Shown here one piece after another: positions 8,570 to 17,566 of a stretch of DNA of 64,000 nucleotides (the stretch's first letter is position 1; the number at the start of each line of letters is the position of its first letter). The position numbers and the translations under genes were made by a program. The notes below the pieces were generated by a model that saw nothing but the letters and a program-made list of their open reading frames with translations, was not told the DNA's origin and searched no databases. Source of the stretch: Rhizobium croatiense (GTDB taxonomy: Bacteria > Pseudomonadota > Alphaproteobacteria > Rhizobiales > Rhizobiaceae); the NCBI RefSeq assembly GCF_019793465.1, contig NZ_JAILYJ010000005.1, forward strand, positions 62,001-126,000, given 5' to 3'.

Positions 8570-9073
8570 TCAGGCAAACTGCAGGTGGCGTTTCACGCCG
8601 ACGTCGGGCATCTTGTCGTCGTCGAGATTGGCCTTGGCGATCTCCCACCCGAATTTCAGGGTGCTGCCGGTGGAAACCCAGATCTCGGCATCATCGACAT
8701 GCAGGGAAAGCATGGTGAGTTTCGGGTCTTTCTTGCCGCCGTCATACCAGGCCGCTACCATCGAACTCCAATATTCCTCGATCTTGGAAGGGTCGGGGCG
8801 TACCTCGATCACGCCGGAAAGGCAGGCGTGGTAGTCGTGATCCTTGCCGATGACGCAGAAATGCGCGCGGCTGCCGGGTTTGATCACGCGCACGATATCG
8901 GCGTCGGTCTTGGTGTAGAACCAGATCGTGTTGGTGGTGGGATCGGCATGCGGCGCCATCGGCTGCATGTGCATATCCAGTCCGGAAATTCCGAGCATGC
9001 CGGCATGAACGCCGTTGACCTGATCCCAAAGCTGACGTGCCGGTTGCTCCCGCGCCTCGCTGAGACTTGCCAT
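8570..9073 (-). CDS. Pyridoxamine-phosphate-oxidase-family (general stress type) protein
   Basis: The 167-residue protein matches the FMN-binding split-barrel family related to general stress protein 26. Recognisable parts are MLGISGLDMHMQPMAPHADP, the strand TNTIWFYTKTDADIVRVI and the SRAHFCVIGKDHDYHACLSG block. A GGAAAGGA site lies upstream of the ATG. The gene is divergent from yebC and convergent with the MBL-fold gene. These proteins bind flavin or F420-like cofactors, and the physiological substrate cannot be read from sequence. Confidence 0.8.
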   Translation of the reverse strand: MASLSEAREQPARQLWDQVNGVHAGMLGISGLDMHMQPMAPHADPTTNTIWFYTKTDADIVRVIKPGSRAHFCVIGKDHDYHACLSGVIEVRPDPSKIEEYWSSMVAAWYDGGKKDPKLTMLSLHVDDAEIWVSTGSTLKFGWEIAKANLDDDKMPDVGVKRHLQFA

Positions 9074-9215
9074 GACCGTTCCTTTCCGTTGGGTGGAGTT
9101 CGATTGAAAACGTCATCCTTTCGCCTTTGTTCCGAACTGCTTTTCCCTTGAACGGGTGCCGTTTCGCTCTTATAAGGCGCCCCATTCCGAACAATGAGAC
9201 GTGAACAGGGGTGCC

Positions 9216-9962
9216 ATGGCTGGCCATTCACAGTTTAAAAACATCATGCACCGCAAAGGCCGTCAGGATGCCGTGCGGTCGAAAATGTTCTCCAAGCTCG
9301 CGCGCGAAATCACCGTTGCCGCCAAGGCCGGCCTGCCCGACCCGTCGATGAACGCCCGTCTTCGCCTGGCGATCCAGAACGCCAAGGCCCAGTCCATGCC
9401 GAAGGACAATATCGACCGCGCCATCAAGAAGGCAGCCGGCGCCGACGGCGAAAACTACAACGAAGTCCGCTACGAGGGCTACGGCCCGGGCGGCACGGCG
9501 ATCATCGTCGAGGCCCTGACCGACAATCGCAACCGCACCGCCTCCAACGTCCGCTCGATCTTCACCAAGGCCGGCGGCGCCCTCGGCGAAACCGGCTCCG
9601 TGTCCTTCTCCTTCGACCATGTCGGCGAAATCACCTACAAGCTTTCCGTCGGCGACGCCGACAAGGTGATGGAAGCGGCGATCGAAGCCGGCGCCGACGA
9701 CGTCGAGACCGACGAAGAGGGCCACTACATCACCTGCGCCTTCGAAGCCCTCGGCGACGTATCGAAAGCACTGGAATCCGGGCTCGGCGAAGCCGAAACC
9801 GTCAAGGCCGTCTGGCGCGCCCAGAACAATGTGCCGGTGGACGAAGAAAAAGCCCAGTCGCTGATGAAGCTCATCGACAGCCTGGAAGATGATGACGACG
9901 TGCAGAACGTCTATTCCAACTTCGAGGTCTCGGAAGAAGTGCTGGCCAAGCTCTCGGCCTGA
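9216..9962 (+). CDS. yebC: YebC/PmpR-family DNA-binding regulatory protein
   Basis: The 248-residue protein begins with the family signature [20 protein letters not shown] and runs to the usual length. The blocks [13 protein letters not shown] and [20 protein letters not shown] are highly conserved in YebC. A GTG 15 bp upstream is in frame, but the MAGHSQ start is the family start. YebC proteins act as transcriptional regulators or in translation of difficult sequences. In many alphaproteobacteria yebC lies just upstream of ruvC. Here two minus-strand genes (oxidoreductase and chemoreceptor) separate them. Confidence 0.95.
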   Translation: MAGHSQFKNIMHRKGRQDAVRSKMFSKLAREITVAAKAGLPDPSMNARLRLAIQNAKAQSMPKDNIDRAIKKAAGADGENYNEVRYEGYGPGGTAIIVEALTDNRNRTASNVRSIFTKAGGALGETGSVSFSFDHVGEITYKLSVGDADKVMEAAIEAGADDVETDEEGHYITCAFEALGDVSKALESGLGEAETVKAVWRAQNNVPVDEEKAQSLMKLIDSLEDDDDVQNVYSNFEVSEEVLAKLSA

Positions 9963-9984
9963 TTTTTCGGACATCCCGATAGAA

Positions 9985-10010
9985 AACCCGGCTGCAGTGC
10001 CGGGTTCAGT
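9985..10010 (+). terminator. Likely terminator of yebC
   Basis: The hairpin AACCCGGC-TGCAGT-GCCGGGTT has an 8-bp perfect stem 23 bases after the yebC stop. It is followed by a short, imperfect T-rich run (CAGTTTGTTG). Confidence 0.6.
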
Positions 10011-10035
10011 TTGTTGACAAACCTTGCTCTTTACT

Positions 10036-10115
10036 CGTCGTCATCCTCGGCCTTGTGCCGAGGATCTGCTGCAACCACGGCAGATGCTCGGGACAAGCCC
10101 GAGCATGACGAAAGA
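10036..10115. repeat. Rhizobial palindromic intergenic element
   Basis: An imperfect palindrome of about 75-80 bases. The left half contains CGTCATCCTCGGCCTTGTGC and CGAGGATCTG. The right half contains CAGATGCTCGGGACAAGCCC and GAGCATGACG, its near reverse complement. This pattern matches the short mosaic repeats common between genes in rhizobial genomes. It sits between yebC and the convergent oxidoreductase gene. Confidence 0.8.
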
Positions 10116-10220
10116 GTCGTTGGCCGCCTTTGAACCCGGCTGCGACGCCGGGCTTCTTCTGACGGGTCGCCCCTCGCCTCGCATAGGATGTTCCGCTCTC
10201 AAGGCGCTCGTTACGAACCC

Positions 10221-11222
10221 CTACGCGGCCACCCGCATGAAGTTTCCCAGGCCCGCGAATAGTTCCACCGATCTCAGCCGCGCCTCGATATCATGGATCG
10301 GCATGGAGATGATCACCTCGTCGGCCTGCGTTTCCTTGAGAAACGCCGTCAGTTTTGCCTCTGCCGTCTCCGGCGAGCCGACCACGGCATAACGCAGCGT
10401 GTGTTCGACGTTCATCTTCTCCATCGGCGACCAGAACGCCTCCATATCGGCCACCGGACGCGGGAAGGGGCCGCGGACATTGCGGCGCAGGTTGACGAAC
10501 TGTTGCTCGGCGGAGGTGAAATGATAGCGCGCCTCCTCGTCCGTCGCCGCCACCGCGCCCATGACCCCGACCATCACATAGGGCTTGTCGAGCGTTGCCG
10601 AGGGCTGGAAGCGGTCACGGTAGATCGCGATCGCATCGAGCAGCATATCGGGCGCAAAATGCGAGGCGAAGGCATAGGGAAGCCCGAGCATGGCGGCGAG
10701 CTGGGCGCTGTAGAGGCTGGAGCCGAGCAGCCAGATCGGAATATGCGAACCGTTGCCGGGGACGGCAAGGATCGCCTGGTTCTCGACCGGCGTGCCGAGC
10801 AGTTGCTGCAGTTCGACCACGTCGTTCGGGAAGCTGTTGGCGCCGGCCTCGAGATTGCGCCGCAGCGCCTGCGCCGTGCGCATATCCGTCCCCGGCGCAC
10901 GTCCGAGGCCGAGATCGACGCGACCGGGGAAGAGCGCCTCCAATGTGCCGAACTGCTCGGCGATGACGAGCGGCGAATGATTGGGCAGCATGATGCCGCC
11001 GGAGCCGATCCGGATGCGCTTGGTCGCCGCCCCGACATGACCAATGACGACGGCGGTTGCAGCACTGGCGATGCCCGGCATGCCGTGATGTTCGGCGAGC
11101 CAGAAGCGCTTGTAACCGAATTCCTCGGCCTTGCGAGCCATCCGAGCCGAGCTCTCGAGCGACTGAGTAACAGTGCTGCCTTCGGCAACGGGGGAAAGGT
11201 CGAGTATGGAGAAGGGAACCAT
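10221..11222 (-). CDS. Luciferase-like (LLM class) flavin-dependent oxidoreductase
   Basis: The 333-residue protein starts [20 protein letters not shown] after the initiator Met. It contains [40 protein letters not shown] and [21 protein letters not shown], the diagnostic blocks of the bacterial luciferase-like family. Such proteins use FMNH2 or F420, and the substrate here is unknown. The gene is convergent with yebC and lies downstream of the chemoreceptor gene. A terminator-like hairpin between the two suggests separate transcription. Confidence 0.9.
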   Translation of the reverse strand: MVPFSILDLSPVAEGSTVTQSLESSARMARKAEEFGYKRFWLAEHHGMPGIASAATAVVIGHVGAATKRIRIGSGGIMLPNHSPLVIAEQFGTLEALFPGRVDLGLGRAPGTDMRTAQALRRNLEAGANSFPNDVVELQQLLGTPVENQAILAVPGNGSHIPIWLLGSSLYSAQLAAMLGLPYAFASHFAPDMLLDAIAIYRDRFQPSATLDKPYVMVGVMGAVAATDEEARYHFTSAEQQFVNLRRNVRGPFPRPVADMEAFWSPMEKMNVEHTLRYAVVGSPETAEAKLTAFLKETQADEVIISMPIHDIEARLRSVELFAGLGNFMRVAA

Positions 11223-11296
11223 GGGAAACCTGCCGGGCAGTTGAAGGGTGCCGTCTATGTAGGTTCGCGCCCACGCCGTTCCAAACCGTCAACGCA

Positions 11297-11326
11297 AACA
11301 AAAAGGGCCGCGCGACGGCGGCCCTT
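11297..11326 (-). terminator. Rho-independent terminator of the chemoreceptor gene
   Basis: On the minus strand a 9-bp perfect stem, AAGGGCCGC-CGTCGC-GCGGCCCTT, is followed by TTTTTG. It lies about 25 bases after the chemoreceptor stop codon. Confidence 0.85.
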
Positions 11327-11349
11327 GTGTCGGTTCAGATGCGATGAGC

Positions 11350-13665
11350 CTACCGGTGACGGCGCAGCACATGCACCTCGGCGCTCGGCTTGTGATCGCC
11401 GGGCGGCAGCGTGAAGTTGCCGAGCTGGCGGTCCATCTCCAGGGCCTCGGTCGCCAGCCGGTGGATCGCCGCCGTCGTCTCCTCGACCATCGAAGCATTC
11501 TGCTGCGTCATTGCGTCAAGTTCGGCAACGGCGTTGTTGATCTCGCGCAGCGTATTGGCCTCCTCGCGGGTCGATTCCATGATCTCGTTGATCTTCCCGT
11601 TGATCGCCTCGACATGGCCGCCGATGCCCGTCAGCGCAGCACCCGCCTTTTCGACCAGCGACACGCCGCTTTCCACCTCATGCGTCGATTTCTGCAACAG
11701 ACTGGAGATTTCCTTGGCGGCGCTCGATGAGCGCTGGGCAAGCTCGCGCACTTCCATGGCGACGACGGCAAAACCCTTGCCGGATTCGCCGGCGCGCGCC
11801 GCCTCGACACCGGCATTGAGCGCCAGAAGATTGGTCTGGAAGGCGATATCGTCGATGACGGAGATGATCGTGTTGATCTGGCGTGAGGAGGTCTGGATCG
11901 CCTCCATCGCCGCGATCGTCTCGCGCATGATCTGGCCGGAGCCGGTCGTCTCTTTCTTGGCGTCGCGGGCGATGCGCTCGGCCTGTTCGGCCCGCTCGAT
12001 CTGCCGGCGGACGGACTGGGTGATGGCGCTGATCGCATTCGCCGTCTCGGTGATCGAGCCGGCCTGGCGCTCGGTGCGCCCGGCAAGCTCGTCGGCGCCG
12101 GTGCGCATCTCCTCGGAGCCGGCCCGCACCGCCATCGAGTTGCCGCCGATGGCCGTCATGGTTTCGCTTAGCGTCGCGAGCGCCTGGTTGAAATTGATGC
12201 GCAGGCTTTCGAGCTCGTTCGGGAAGCGTGTGTCGATCTGATAGGCGAGATCCCCGCTCGCCAGATGATGCAGGCCCTCATCGATCGCCTCAACCACCTG
12301 CTGCAGCGACTTCGCCTCGGCCTCGCGCTCGGCAAGGTTCTGCTGGCGGTCTTGCTCGGCCTGAAGGCGCGTCTCTTCGCTGGCGGCTTCCAGTTCGCGG
12401 CTTTCGATCAGCGACTGCCGGAAGCGAGCGAGCGCATTCGCCATCGTACCGATCTCATCCTTGCGGTTCAGGCTGCCGATCTCGCTGTCGAGCTTGCCAT
12501 CGGCGACATCGCGGGTGACGCCGGCAAGCCGCGCAAGCGGCGAGAACAGAAGATTGGTGACAAGCCCGGTGGCGATCGCCATGACGACGAGCACGCCGAT
12601 GCCGATCATCGTCAGCAAAGTGGCGATCTCGATCGAGCCGGCATTGAGCTCGCTGAGCAGCACGCTTTCGACCACGAGGAAGCGGTCGCCGCGATAATCG
12701 AGGCCGCGGACATAGGCGCGCGCGGAGCCGTCCGCCCTGTCGAAATCGGCCACCGTCATCGCCGAACTGGCAAGCGCGTCCTTGATGAAGGTGAAGGGGG
12801 TGGCATCGAGCGTCGCAAGCTTGCCGCCGGCATCGAGACCGATAGCGGAACCATCGGCGGAGACGATCGCCGCCCGCGCGGTGCTGCCCTGAACTATGCC
12901 CTTTGCAAGGATGCTGGTGACGATGTCGTCACGCACCTTGAACAGGATGATGCCCTTGGCGGCGCCGAGCTTGACGATCGGCACGGCATAGAAGATCGCC
13001 GACCTGCCGCTGGCGGCATCGACGCGGAGCCCGGAAAAGCCTGTCGGCGCGGCATCTTCGGTCGCCTTGGCAGTATTCTCGAGCGCCTTGGCGAAAGCGA
13101 TGCCGGCGCCGGACGTCTTCCAGGCGTCCGTCTTCAGATTCTCGGCGAAGTCGTCCAGCTTCTTGTAGGAATAGAGGACGGTACCGTCGAGATCGGCGAT
13201 CAGCAGATCGCTGAACGCGGTATCCTCGAGGTCGCGGGCGACCTCGCTCTGCGTCTTCTCATGATTCGAATAATAAAAACCGCTCGGCCCTTCCGGCTTC
13301 ATCAGCTTCTCGCGCTGATCGGCCGGGTTGGGATTGGCCGTGATGAAAACCTTTTTCAGCTCGGCGCGGGCATCGCCGGAGGTCTTCTCGATGGTCTTCC
13401 AGCCGCTCTTCAGGCTGGTGATCGACATCTGCAGCGCCTCGATGCGGGCGATGGAATTAGCCTGGTTCTCGAGCTGCGCCAGCTGGTCCTGCAGCATGTC
13501 GCCGCGGAAGATCAGCACGCTCTCCTTGGCCTTCAGCGCCTGCTCGCCGGAGATGCGGCTGCTGGCGAAATAGGCGAGCACATCGATCACCGCGATCGAC
13601 AGCACGGTCATCAGGATGAATGTGGCAATGACCTTGAAGGACAGGGATTGAAATCTCCGAGCCAT
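11350..13665 (-). CDS. Membrane methyl-accepting chemotaxis protein
   Basis: The 771-residue protein starts at [20 protein letters not shown]. It has an N-terminal transmembrane helix (about residues 8-32), a large periplasmic sensor of roughly 280-300 residues, a second helix ([20 protein letters not shown]), HAMP-like segments and a C-terminal signalling domain. The signalling tip reads [20 protein letters not shown] then [18 protein letters not shown], the site that contacts CheA and CheW. The ligand is unknown. The C-terminus ends in a basic VLRRHR with no methyltransferase-binding pentapeptide. An upstream in-frame ATG is disfavoured because the added residues are Arg/Pro-rich and look non-coding. 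It is divergent from ruvC across 244 bp. Confidence 0.95.
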   Translation of the reverse strand: MARRFQSLSFKVIATFILMTVLSIAVIDVLAYFASSRISGEQALKAKESVLIFRGDMLQDQLAQLENQANSIARIEALQMSITSLKSGWKTIEKTSGDARAELKKVFITANPNPADQREKLMKPEGPSGFYYSNHEKTQSEVARDLEDTAFSDLLIADLDGTVLYSYKKLDDFAENLKTDAWKTSGAGIAFAKALENTAKATEDAAPTGFSGLRVDAASGRSAIFYAVPIVKLGAAKGIILFKVRDDIVTSILAKGIVQGSTARAAIVSADGSAIGLDAGGKLATLDATPFTFIKDALASSAMTVADFDRADGSARAYVRGLDYRGDRFLVVESVLLSELNAGSIEIATLLTMIGIGVLVVMAIATGLVTNLLFSPLARLAGVTRDVADGKLDSEIGSLNRKDEIGTMANALARFRQSLIESRELEAASEETRLQAEQDRQQNLAEREAEAKSLQQVVEAIDEGLHHLASGDLAYQIDTRFPNELESLRINFNQALATLSETMTAIGGNSMAVRAGSEEMRTGADELAGRTERQAGSITETANAISAITQSVRRQIERAEQAERIARDAKKETTGSGQIMRETIAAMEAIQTSSRQINTIISVIDDIAFQTNLLALNAGVEAARAGESGKGFAVVAMEVRELAQRSSSAAKEISSLLQKSTHEVESGVSLVEKAGAALTGIGGHVEAINGKINEIMESTREEANTLREINNAVAELDAMTQQNASMVEETTAAIHRLATEALEMDRQLGNFTLPPGDHKPSAEVHVLRRHR

Positions 13666-13909
13666 GTACGACGAACCCCTTCTGAACGCGCCTGCCGGCG
13701 CGGGCAGGCAACGCATGCCTGATCGACCGGTCTTCAAAACAGAACATCGGGGCTTTATCTCTTTGCGACAGGAGACCCCCTTCGTATTCGACACTAGAAT
13801 TCAAGCATCTGTTTTAATTCGCGGTAAATGGAGCGGCTTAAATCCGGGAAGGTTTTTGTTTTGTTCACATATCGATGGCACTTATTTCGCAGTCGCTATA
13901 GGTTGAACC

Positions 13910-14419
13910 ATGCAAAATACGATTCGCATCGTCGGCATCGACCCCGGACTTCGCCGCACCGGCTGGGGAATCATCGACACATTGGGCAATTCCCTGCGAT
14001 TTGTGGCCTCGGGAACCGTGACCTCGGATGGAGACATGGACCTCGCCTCCCGCCTCTGCCAGCTGCATGACGGCCTGGCGGAGGTTGTGCACGCTTACAA
14101 GCCGGATGAGGCCGCCGTCGAACAGACCTTCGTCAACAAGGACGCGGTTGCGACCCTGAAACTTGGCCAGGCCCGCGGCATCGCCATGCTGGTGCCGGCG
14201 CGCGCCGGGCTGCAAGTCTCCGAATATGCCCCGAACGCCGTAAAGAAGGCCGTCATCGGCGTCGGCCACGGCGAAAAACATCAGATTCACATGATGTTGA
14301 AGATCCTTATGCCGAAAGTCGAATTCAAAGGCGACGATGCCGCCGACGCCCTGGCGATCGCCATCTGCCATGCGCACAATCGCGGCAGCAATCGGATGCG
14401 GCAGGCACTGGCCGGCTGA
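13910..14419 (+). CDS. ruvC: Holliday junction endonuclease RuvC
   Basis: The 169-residue protein has the RuvC signature [16 protein letters not shown] with catalytic Asp11, Glu71 ([11 protein letters not shown]) and the C-terminal acidic [13 protein letters not shown]. RuvC resolves Holliday junctions with RuvAB. The length is normal and all catalytic acidic residues are present. Only 57 bp separate its stop from an antitoxin gene, and ruvA begins 735 bp downstream. The usual ruvC-ruvA adjacency is therefore interrupted by a toxin-antitoxin module. Confidence 0.97.
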   Translation: MQNTIRIVGIDPGLRRTGWGIIDTLGNSLRFVASGTVTSDGDMDLASRLCQLHDGLAEVVHAYKPDEAAVEQTFVNKDAVATLKLGQARGIAMLVPARAGLQVSEYAPNAVKKAVIGVGHGEKHQIHMMLKILMPKVEFKGDDAADALAIAICHAHNRGSNRMRQALAG

Positions 14420-14426
14420 TCTGTTC

Positions 14427-14459
14427 TTGACTTGTTCCGATGGTAAGGATAATTCTTAC
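14427..14459 (+). promoter_or_regulatory. Predicted sigma-70-type promoter with palindromic operator for the first TA module
   Basis: TTGACT (14427-14432) and TAATTC (14450-14455) are separated by exactly 17 bases. The -10 box lies inside a 17-bp palindrome, GTAAGGATAATTCTTAC (14443-14459), with one mismatched pair. A palindrome over the -10 box is the usual arrangement for autorepression by antitoxin or antitoxin-toxin complexes. It starts 8 bases after the ruvC stop. Confidence 0.65.
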
Positions 14460-14476
14460 TTTGAAGGAGCAGCAAG

Positions 14477-14728
14477 ATGCGCGTCACGTCCAAAGGCCAA
14501 GTCACCATCCCTCGCGATCTCAGGGAGCTTGCCGGCATCGAGGCCAACAGCGAGGTCATCTTCTCGATCGAGGGCGGCAAGCTGGTTGTCTCGCCGAAGA
14601 ACGGCAAGCAGGAGATCGAGGATCGAGGTCGGCTCGACCGTTTCCTGCAGGCGATCCGTCGTCTCGAAGGAACCGGCGATCAGGAGATCGATGCCGAAGA
14701 CCTCATGTCGATGACCCGTGATCGCTGA
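14477..14728 (+). CDS. AbrB/MazE/SpoVT-type antitoxin (first module in ruv locus)
   Basis: This 83-residue protein opens MRVTSKGQVTIPRDLRELAG, the swapped-hairpin AbrB DNA-binding fold. NSEVIFSIEGGKLVVSPKNG follows, then an acidic and charged tail expected to wrap the toxin. A GAAGGAG site lies 8 bases upstream. Its stop codon shares one base with the start of the PIN-domain gene (TGATG), which is typical of vapBC-type operons. It probably neutralises the PIN toxin and represses the promoter at 14427-14459. The AT-richer upstream region suggests acquisition. Confidence 0.88.
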   Translation: MRVTSKGQVTIPRDLRELAGIEANSEVIFSIEGGKLVVSPKNGKQEIEDRGRLDRFLQAIRRLEGTGDQEIDAEDLMSMTRDR

Positions 14729-15141
14729 TGGCGACGCTTGTCGATACAAACATCCTTGTCGACCTGGCCGTGGTTAGCTCGGACTGGCATGGCTGGTCGC
14801 GTCAGAAGATGATCGATGTCTTCAGAGAGGGGCCAGTGCTGATAAACCCGATCATCTATTCCGAATTTTCCGTCCGCTACGGCGATGTGGATGAAGTCGA
14901 TCGCCTGCTTCCCCAGGATGAATTCCGCCGCGAGAATTTGCCTTGGCCGGCGGCTTTTGCCGCGGCTCAAGCCTTTCGACTTTACCGTCGCGCCGGCGGG
15001 GGACGCGAACGGATACCGCCCGATTTCCTCATCGGCGCCCATGCGACGATCCGGGGCTATAGAATATTGACCCGGGATCCCAGCGGATACAGGTCTTATT
15101 TTCCCTCCGTGGAACTTATCACGCCCGAAACGCATCCTTGA
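14728..15141 (+). CDS. PIN-domain ribonuclease toxin (VapC-like)
   Basis: The 137-residue protein begins [20 protein letters not shown]. It keeps the PIN-domain acidic residues: Asp6 in VDTN, Glu46 in YSEFSVR, Asp99 in [10 protein letters not shown] and Asp117 in LTRDPSGY. An intact Mg-dependent ribonuclease site is therefore likely. The start overlaps the antitoxin stop (TGATG). ruvA starts only 13 bases after its stop, so ruvA translation probably depends on transcription through the module. The RNA target is unknown. The fold is closer to toxins paired with AbrB-type antitoxins than to ribbon-helix-helix partners. Confidence 0.88.
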   Translation: MATLVDTNILVDLAVVSSDWHGWSRQKMIDVFREGPVLINPIIYSEFSVRYGDVDEVDRLLPQDEFRRENLPWPAAFAAAQAFRLYRRAGGGRERIPPDFLIGAHATIRGYRILTRDPSGYRSYFPSVELITPETHP

Positions 15142-15154
15142 GAGACCACGACCC

Positions 15155-15769
15155 ATGATCGGCAAGCTGAAAGGCACCATAGACGAGATCGGCGAAGATT
15201 ATGTGCTCGTCGATGTGCACGGCGTCTGCTACGTCGCTTACTGCTCCGCCCGCACCGTGTCCAAGCTCGGCTCGGCCGGCGAGGCCTGTGTGTTGTTCAT
15301 CGAGACCTATGTGCGCGAGGACCAGTTGAAGCTCTTCGGCTTCATGACCGCATTGGAGCGGGAATGGTTCAACCTGCTCCAAAGCGTTCAGGGGGTCGGC
15401 GCCAAGGTGGCGCTTGCCGTGCTCTCGACCTTGACGCCGGGCGAACTCGCCAATGCGATTGCCCTGCAGGACCGCGCCGCCGTTTCCCGCGCACCAGGCG
15501 TCGGCCCGAAAGTGGCGATGCGCCTCGTCACCGAGCTCAAGAACCGAGCGCCGGCCTTTGCCGGAGAAGCGATCAATATCGCCCTCAAGCAGGAACTCGG
15601 CGAAGGGGTCGCGGCCGCACCCGTGGCCGATGCGGTCTCCGCGCTGACCAACCTCGGCTACAGCAGAGACCAGGCGGCAAATGCGGTTGCGGCGGCGATG
15701 AAGGTGGCCGGCGACGACGCCGACAGCGCCAAGCTCATCCGGCTGGGGTTGAAGGAATTGGCGCGATAA
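15155..15769 (+). CDS. ruvA: Holliday junction DNA-binding protein RuvA
   Basis: The 204-residue protein starts [20 protein letters not shown]. It contains [16 protein letters not shown] and [19 protein letters not shown], the two helix-hairpin-helix motifs, and the C-terminal RuvB-contacting domain ([20 protein letters not shown]). RuvA binds the four-way junction and loads RuvB. It lies between two toxin-antitoxin modules, 13 bases after one and 74 bases before the next. Confidence 0.97.
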   Translation: MIGKLKGTIDEIGEDYVLVDVHGVCYVAYCSARTVSKLGSAGEACVLFIETYVREDQLKLFGFMTALEREWFNLLQSVQGVGAKVALAVLSTLTPGELANAIALQDRAAVSRAPGVGPKVAMRLVTELKNRAPAFAGEAINIALKQELGEGVAAAPVADAVSALTNLGYSRDQAANAVAAAMKVAGDDADSAKLIRLGLKELAR

Positions 15770-15796
15770 AGTAAGATAGATCGTCGTTTTTCTGCT

Positions 15797-15820
15797 AACT
15801 CACAAGAATTCCAACTCACA
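15797..15820 (+). promoter_or_regulatory. Direct repeat upstream of the second antitoxin gene
   Basis: AACTCACA occurs at 15797-15804 and again at 15813-15820, a 16-base period, 23 bases before the antitoxin start. It may be an operator half-site pair. No clear -35/-10 boxes were identified here. Confidence 0.35.
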
Positions 15821-15843
15821 CCCAAAAATAGGATTTCCGAGCG

Positions 15844-16128
15844 ATGTGGGGAGAATTTACACTTTCGCCCAAAGGCCAAATCACCCTCCCGAAAGACCTG
15901 CGGGATGCACTCGGCCTTCAGCCTGGCGATCAACTGGTTTTCTCCGTCATCGACGGAGAAGTCGTGATGACACCGAAATCGATCAACTTCAACGATCTCG
16001 CGGGGCTCCTCGGATCGCCACCGAATGGTCGTGCCTCGCTGGAGGAGATCGACGCAGCCGTCACCGATGCTGCGGGCAACGACGTGGTCGATGAAGGCAG
16101 ACGATCGAAATCGGATATCGCCGCATGA
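15844..16128 (+). CDS. AbrB/MazE/SpoVT-type antitoxin (second module in ruv locus)
   Basis: The 94-residue protein begins MWGEFTLSPKGQITLPKDLR then DALGLQPGDQLVFSVIDGEV, a swapped-hairpin AbrB DNA-binding domain. A charged tail ends at [11 protein letters not shown]. It is related to the first antitoxin but clearly diverged, so this is not a recent tandem duplication. Its end overlaps the next PIN gene by 4 bases (ATGA). The AT-rich 74-bp region upstream carries two AACTCACA repeats 16 bases apart that could be a binding site. An AGGA-type ribosome site is only weak (ATAGGATTTCCGAGCG). Confidence 0.85.
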   Translation: MWGEFTLSPKGQITLPKDLRDALGLQPGDQLVFSVIDGEVVMTPKSINFNDLAGLLGSPPNGRASLEEIDAAVTDAAGNDVVDEGRRSKSDIAA

Positions 16129-16529
16129 TCGCCTATGGCGTAGATACTAACGTCCTGCTGAGACTCATCGTCGACGATGATCCAGAGCAAAGGGCGGCCG
16201 CACTGAAATTTGGTGAGGGCATCGGCAGGGATTATCGTGGATTTCTCTCCTTGCTGAACCTCTTGGAACTGGATTGGGCATTGCGCGCGCGGTTCGGCTT
16301 CAAGAAAAAGGACGTCGTCGATGCGATCGGCAAATTGACACGCGTCAGGGGATTGGACATCGAAAACCAAACCCTGGTCATCATGGCGCTAAGGGCCGTG
16401 GAAACGCGCAAGGCCGATTTTGCGGATGCCTTGATTGGTTATCGCGCCGCCGATGAGGGATGCCAAGCAACCAAGACATTTGACCGGCACGCATTCAAGA
16501 CCGTGCCAGGCATGGAGCTTCTTTCATGA
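16125..16529 (+). CDS. PIN-domain ribonuclease toxin (VapC-like), coupled to ruvB
   Basis: The 134-residue protein begins [20 protein letters not shown]. Its acidic site includes Asp7 (VDTN), Glu48 (NLLELDWAL), Asp98/Asp101 ([10 protein letters not shown]) and Asp120 (KTFDRHAF), all expected of an active PIN nuclease. It overlaps the antitoxin end (ATGA) and its own end overlaps the ruvB start (ATGA). Antitoxin, toxin and ruvB are thus joined by two 4-base overlaps. The target RNA is unknown. Confidence 0.88.
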   Translation: MIAYGVDTNVLLRLIVDDDPEQRAAALKFGEGIGRDYRGFLSLLNLLELDWALRARFGFKKKDVVDAIGKLTRVRGLDIENQTLVIMALRAVETRKADFADALIGYRAADEGCQATKTFDRHAFKTVPGMELLS

Positions 16530-17566
16530 GCGAACCCGCCCGCCTGATATCGCCGGAAAAGCGGGGCGAAGATCTCGACATCACCCTGCGCCCGCAATCG
16601 CTGGACGAGTTCACCGGCCAGGCGGAAGCGCGTGCCAATCTCAAGATCTTCATCGAAGCGGCGAAGAACCGCGGCGAGGCGCTGGACCACGTGCTCTTCG
16701 TCGGCCCCCCCGGTCTCGGTAAGACGACGCTGGCGCAGATCATGGCGAAGGAACTCGGCGTCAATTTCCGCTCGACGTCGGGGCCTGTCATTGCCAAGGC
16801 CGGCGATCTCGCCGCACTGCTCACCAATCTCGAGGAGCGCGACGTGCTCTTCATCGACGAGATTCATCGCCTCAACCCGGCCGTCGAGGAAATCCTTTAT
16901 CCCGCCATGGAGGATTTCCAGCTCGACCTGATCATCGGCGAAGGCCCGGCCGCCCGCTCGGTGAAGATCGACCTGTCGAAATTCACGCTGGTGGCGGCGA
17001 CCACCCGTCTCGGCCTGTTGACGACGCCGCTGCGCGATCGCTTCGGCATCCCGGTGCGCCTGAGCTTCTATACTGTCGAGGAGCTGGAACTGATCGTGCG
17101 TCGCGGAGCGCGGCTGATGAACCTGCCGATCACCGAAGAAGGCGCCCGCGAGATCGCCAGACGCGCCCGCGGCACGCCACGCATCGCCGGCCGGCTGCTG
17201 CGGCGCGTGCGCGACTTCGCCGAGGTGGCAAGGGCGGAAGCCGTTACCCGCGAGATTGCCGACGAGGCGCTGACCCGCTTGCTCGTCGACAATGTCGGCT
17301 TCGATCAGCTCGACAAACGTTACCTCAACATGATCGCAGTCAATTTCGGCGGCGGCCCGGTCGGCATCGAAACCATCGCCGCCGGCCTTTCCGAGCCGCG
17401 CGATGCAATCGAGGATATCATCGAGCCTTACATGATCCAGCAAGGTTTCATTCAGCGCACGCCGCGCGGCCGTGTTCTGACCGCAATCGCGTGGAAACAT
17501 CTCGGAATGCAACCGCCCAAGGACATGGAGGCGGCGCAGTTCCGGCTGTTCCAGGAGGATAACTGA
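16526..17566 (+). CDS. ruvB: Holliday junction branch-migration ATPase RuvB
   Basis: The 346-residue AAA+ protein has Walker [10 protein letters not shown] at residues 60-68, Walker [11 protein letters not shown], the sensor segment [20 protein letters not shown] and the C-terminal winged-helix block ([20 protein letters not shown]). It drives branch migration with RuvA. Its start overlaps the stop of the preceding PIN toxin, so translation may be coupled. In many relatives ybgC-tolQ follows ruvB; here a phosphoesterase gene follows directly, and ybgC-tolQRA lies 14 kb to the left on the other strand. Confidence 0.97.
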   Translation: MSEPARLISPEKRGEDLDITLRPQSLDEFTGQAEARANLKIFIEAAKNRGEALDHVLFVGPPGLGKTTLAQIMAKELGVNFRSTSGPVIAKAGDLAALLTNLEERDVLFIDEIHRLNPAVEEILYPAMEDFQLDLIIGEGPAARSVKIDLSKFTLVAATTRLGLLTTPLRDRFGIPVRLSFYTVEELELIVRRGARLMNLPITEEGAREIARRARGTPRIAGRLLRRVRDFAEVARAEAVTREIADEALTRLLVDNVGFDQLDKRYLNMIAVNFGGGPVGIETIAAGLSEPRDAIEDIIEPYMIQQGFIQRTPRGRVLTAIAWKHLGMQPPKDMEAAQFRLFQEDN

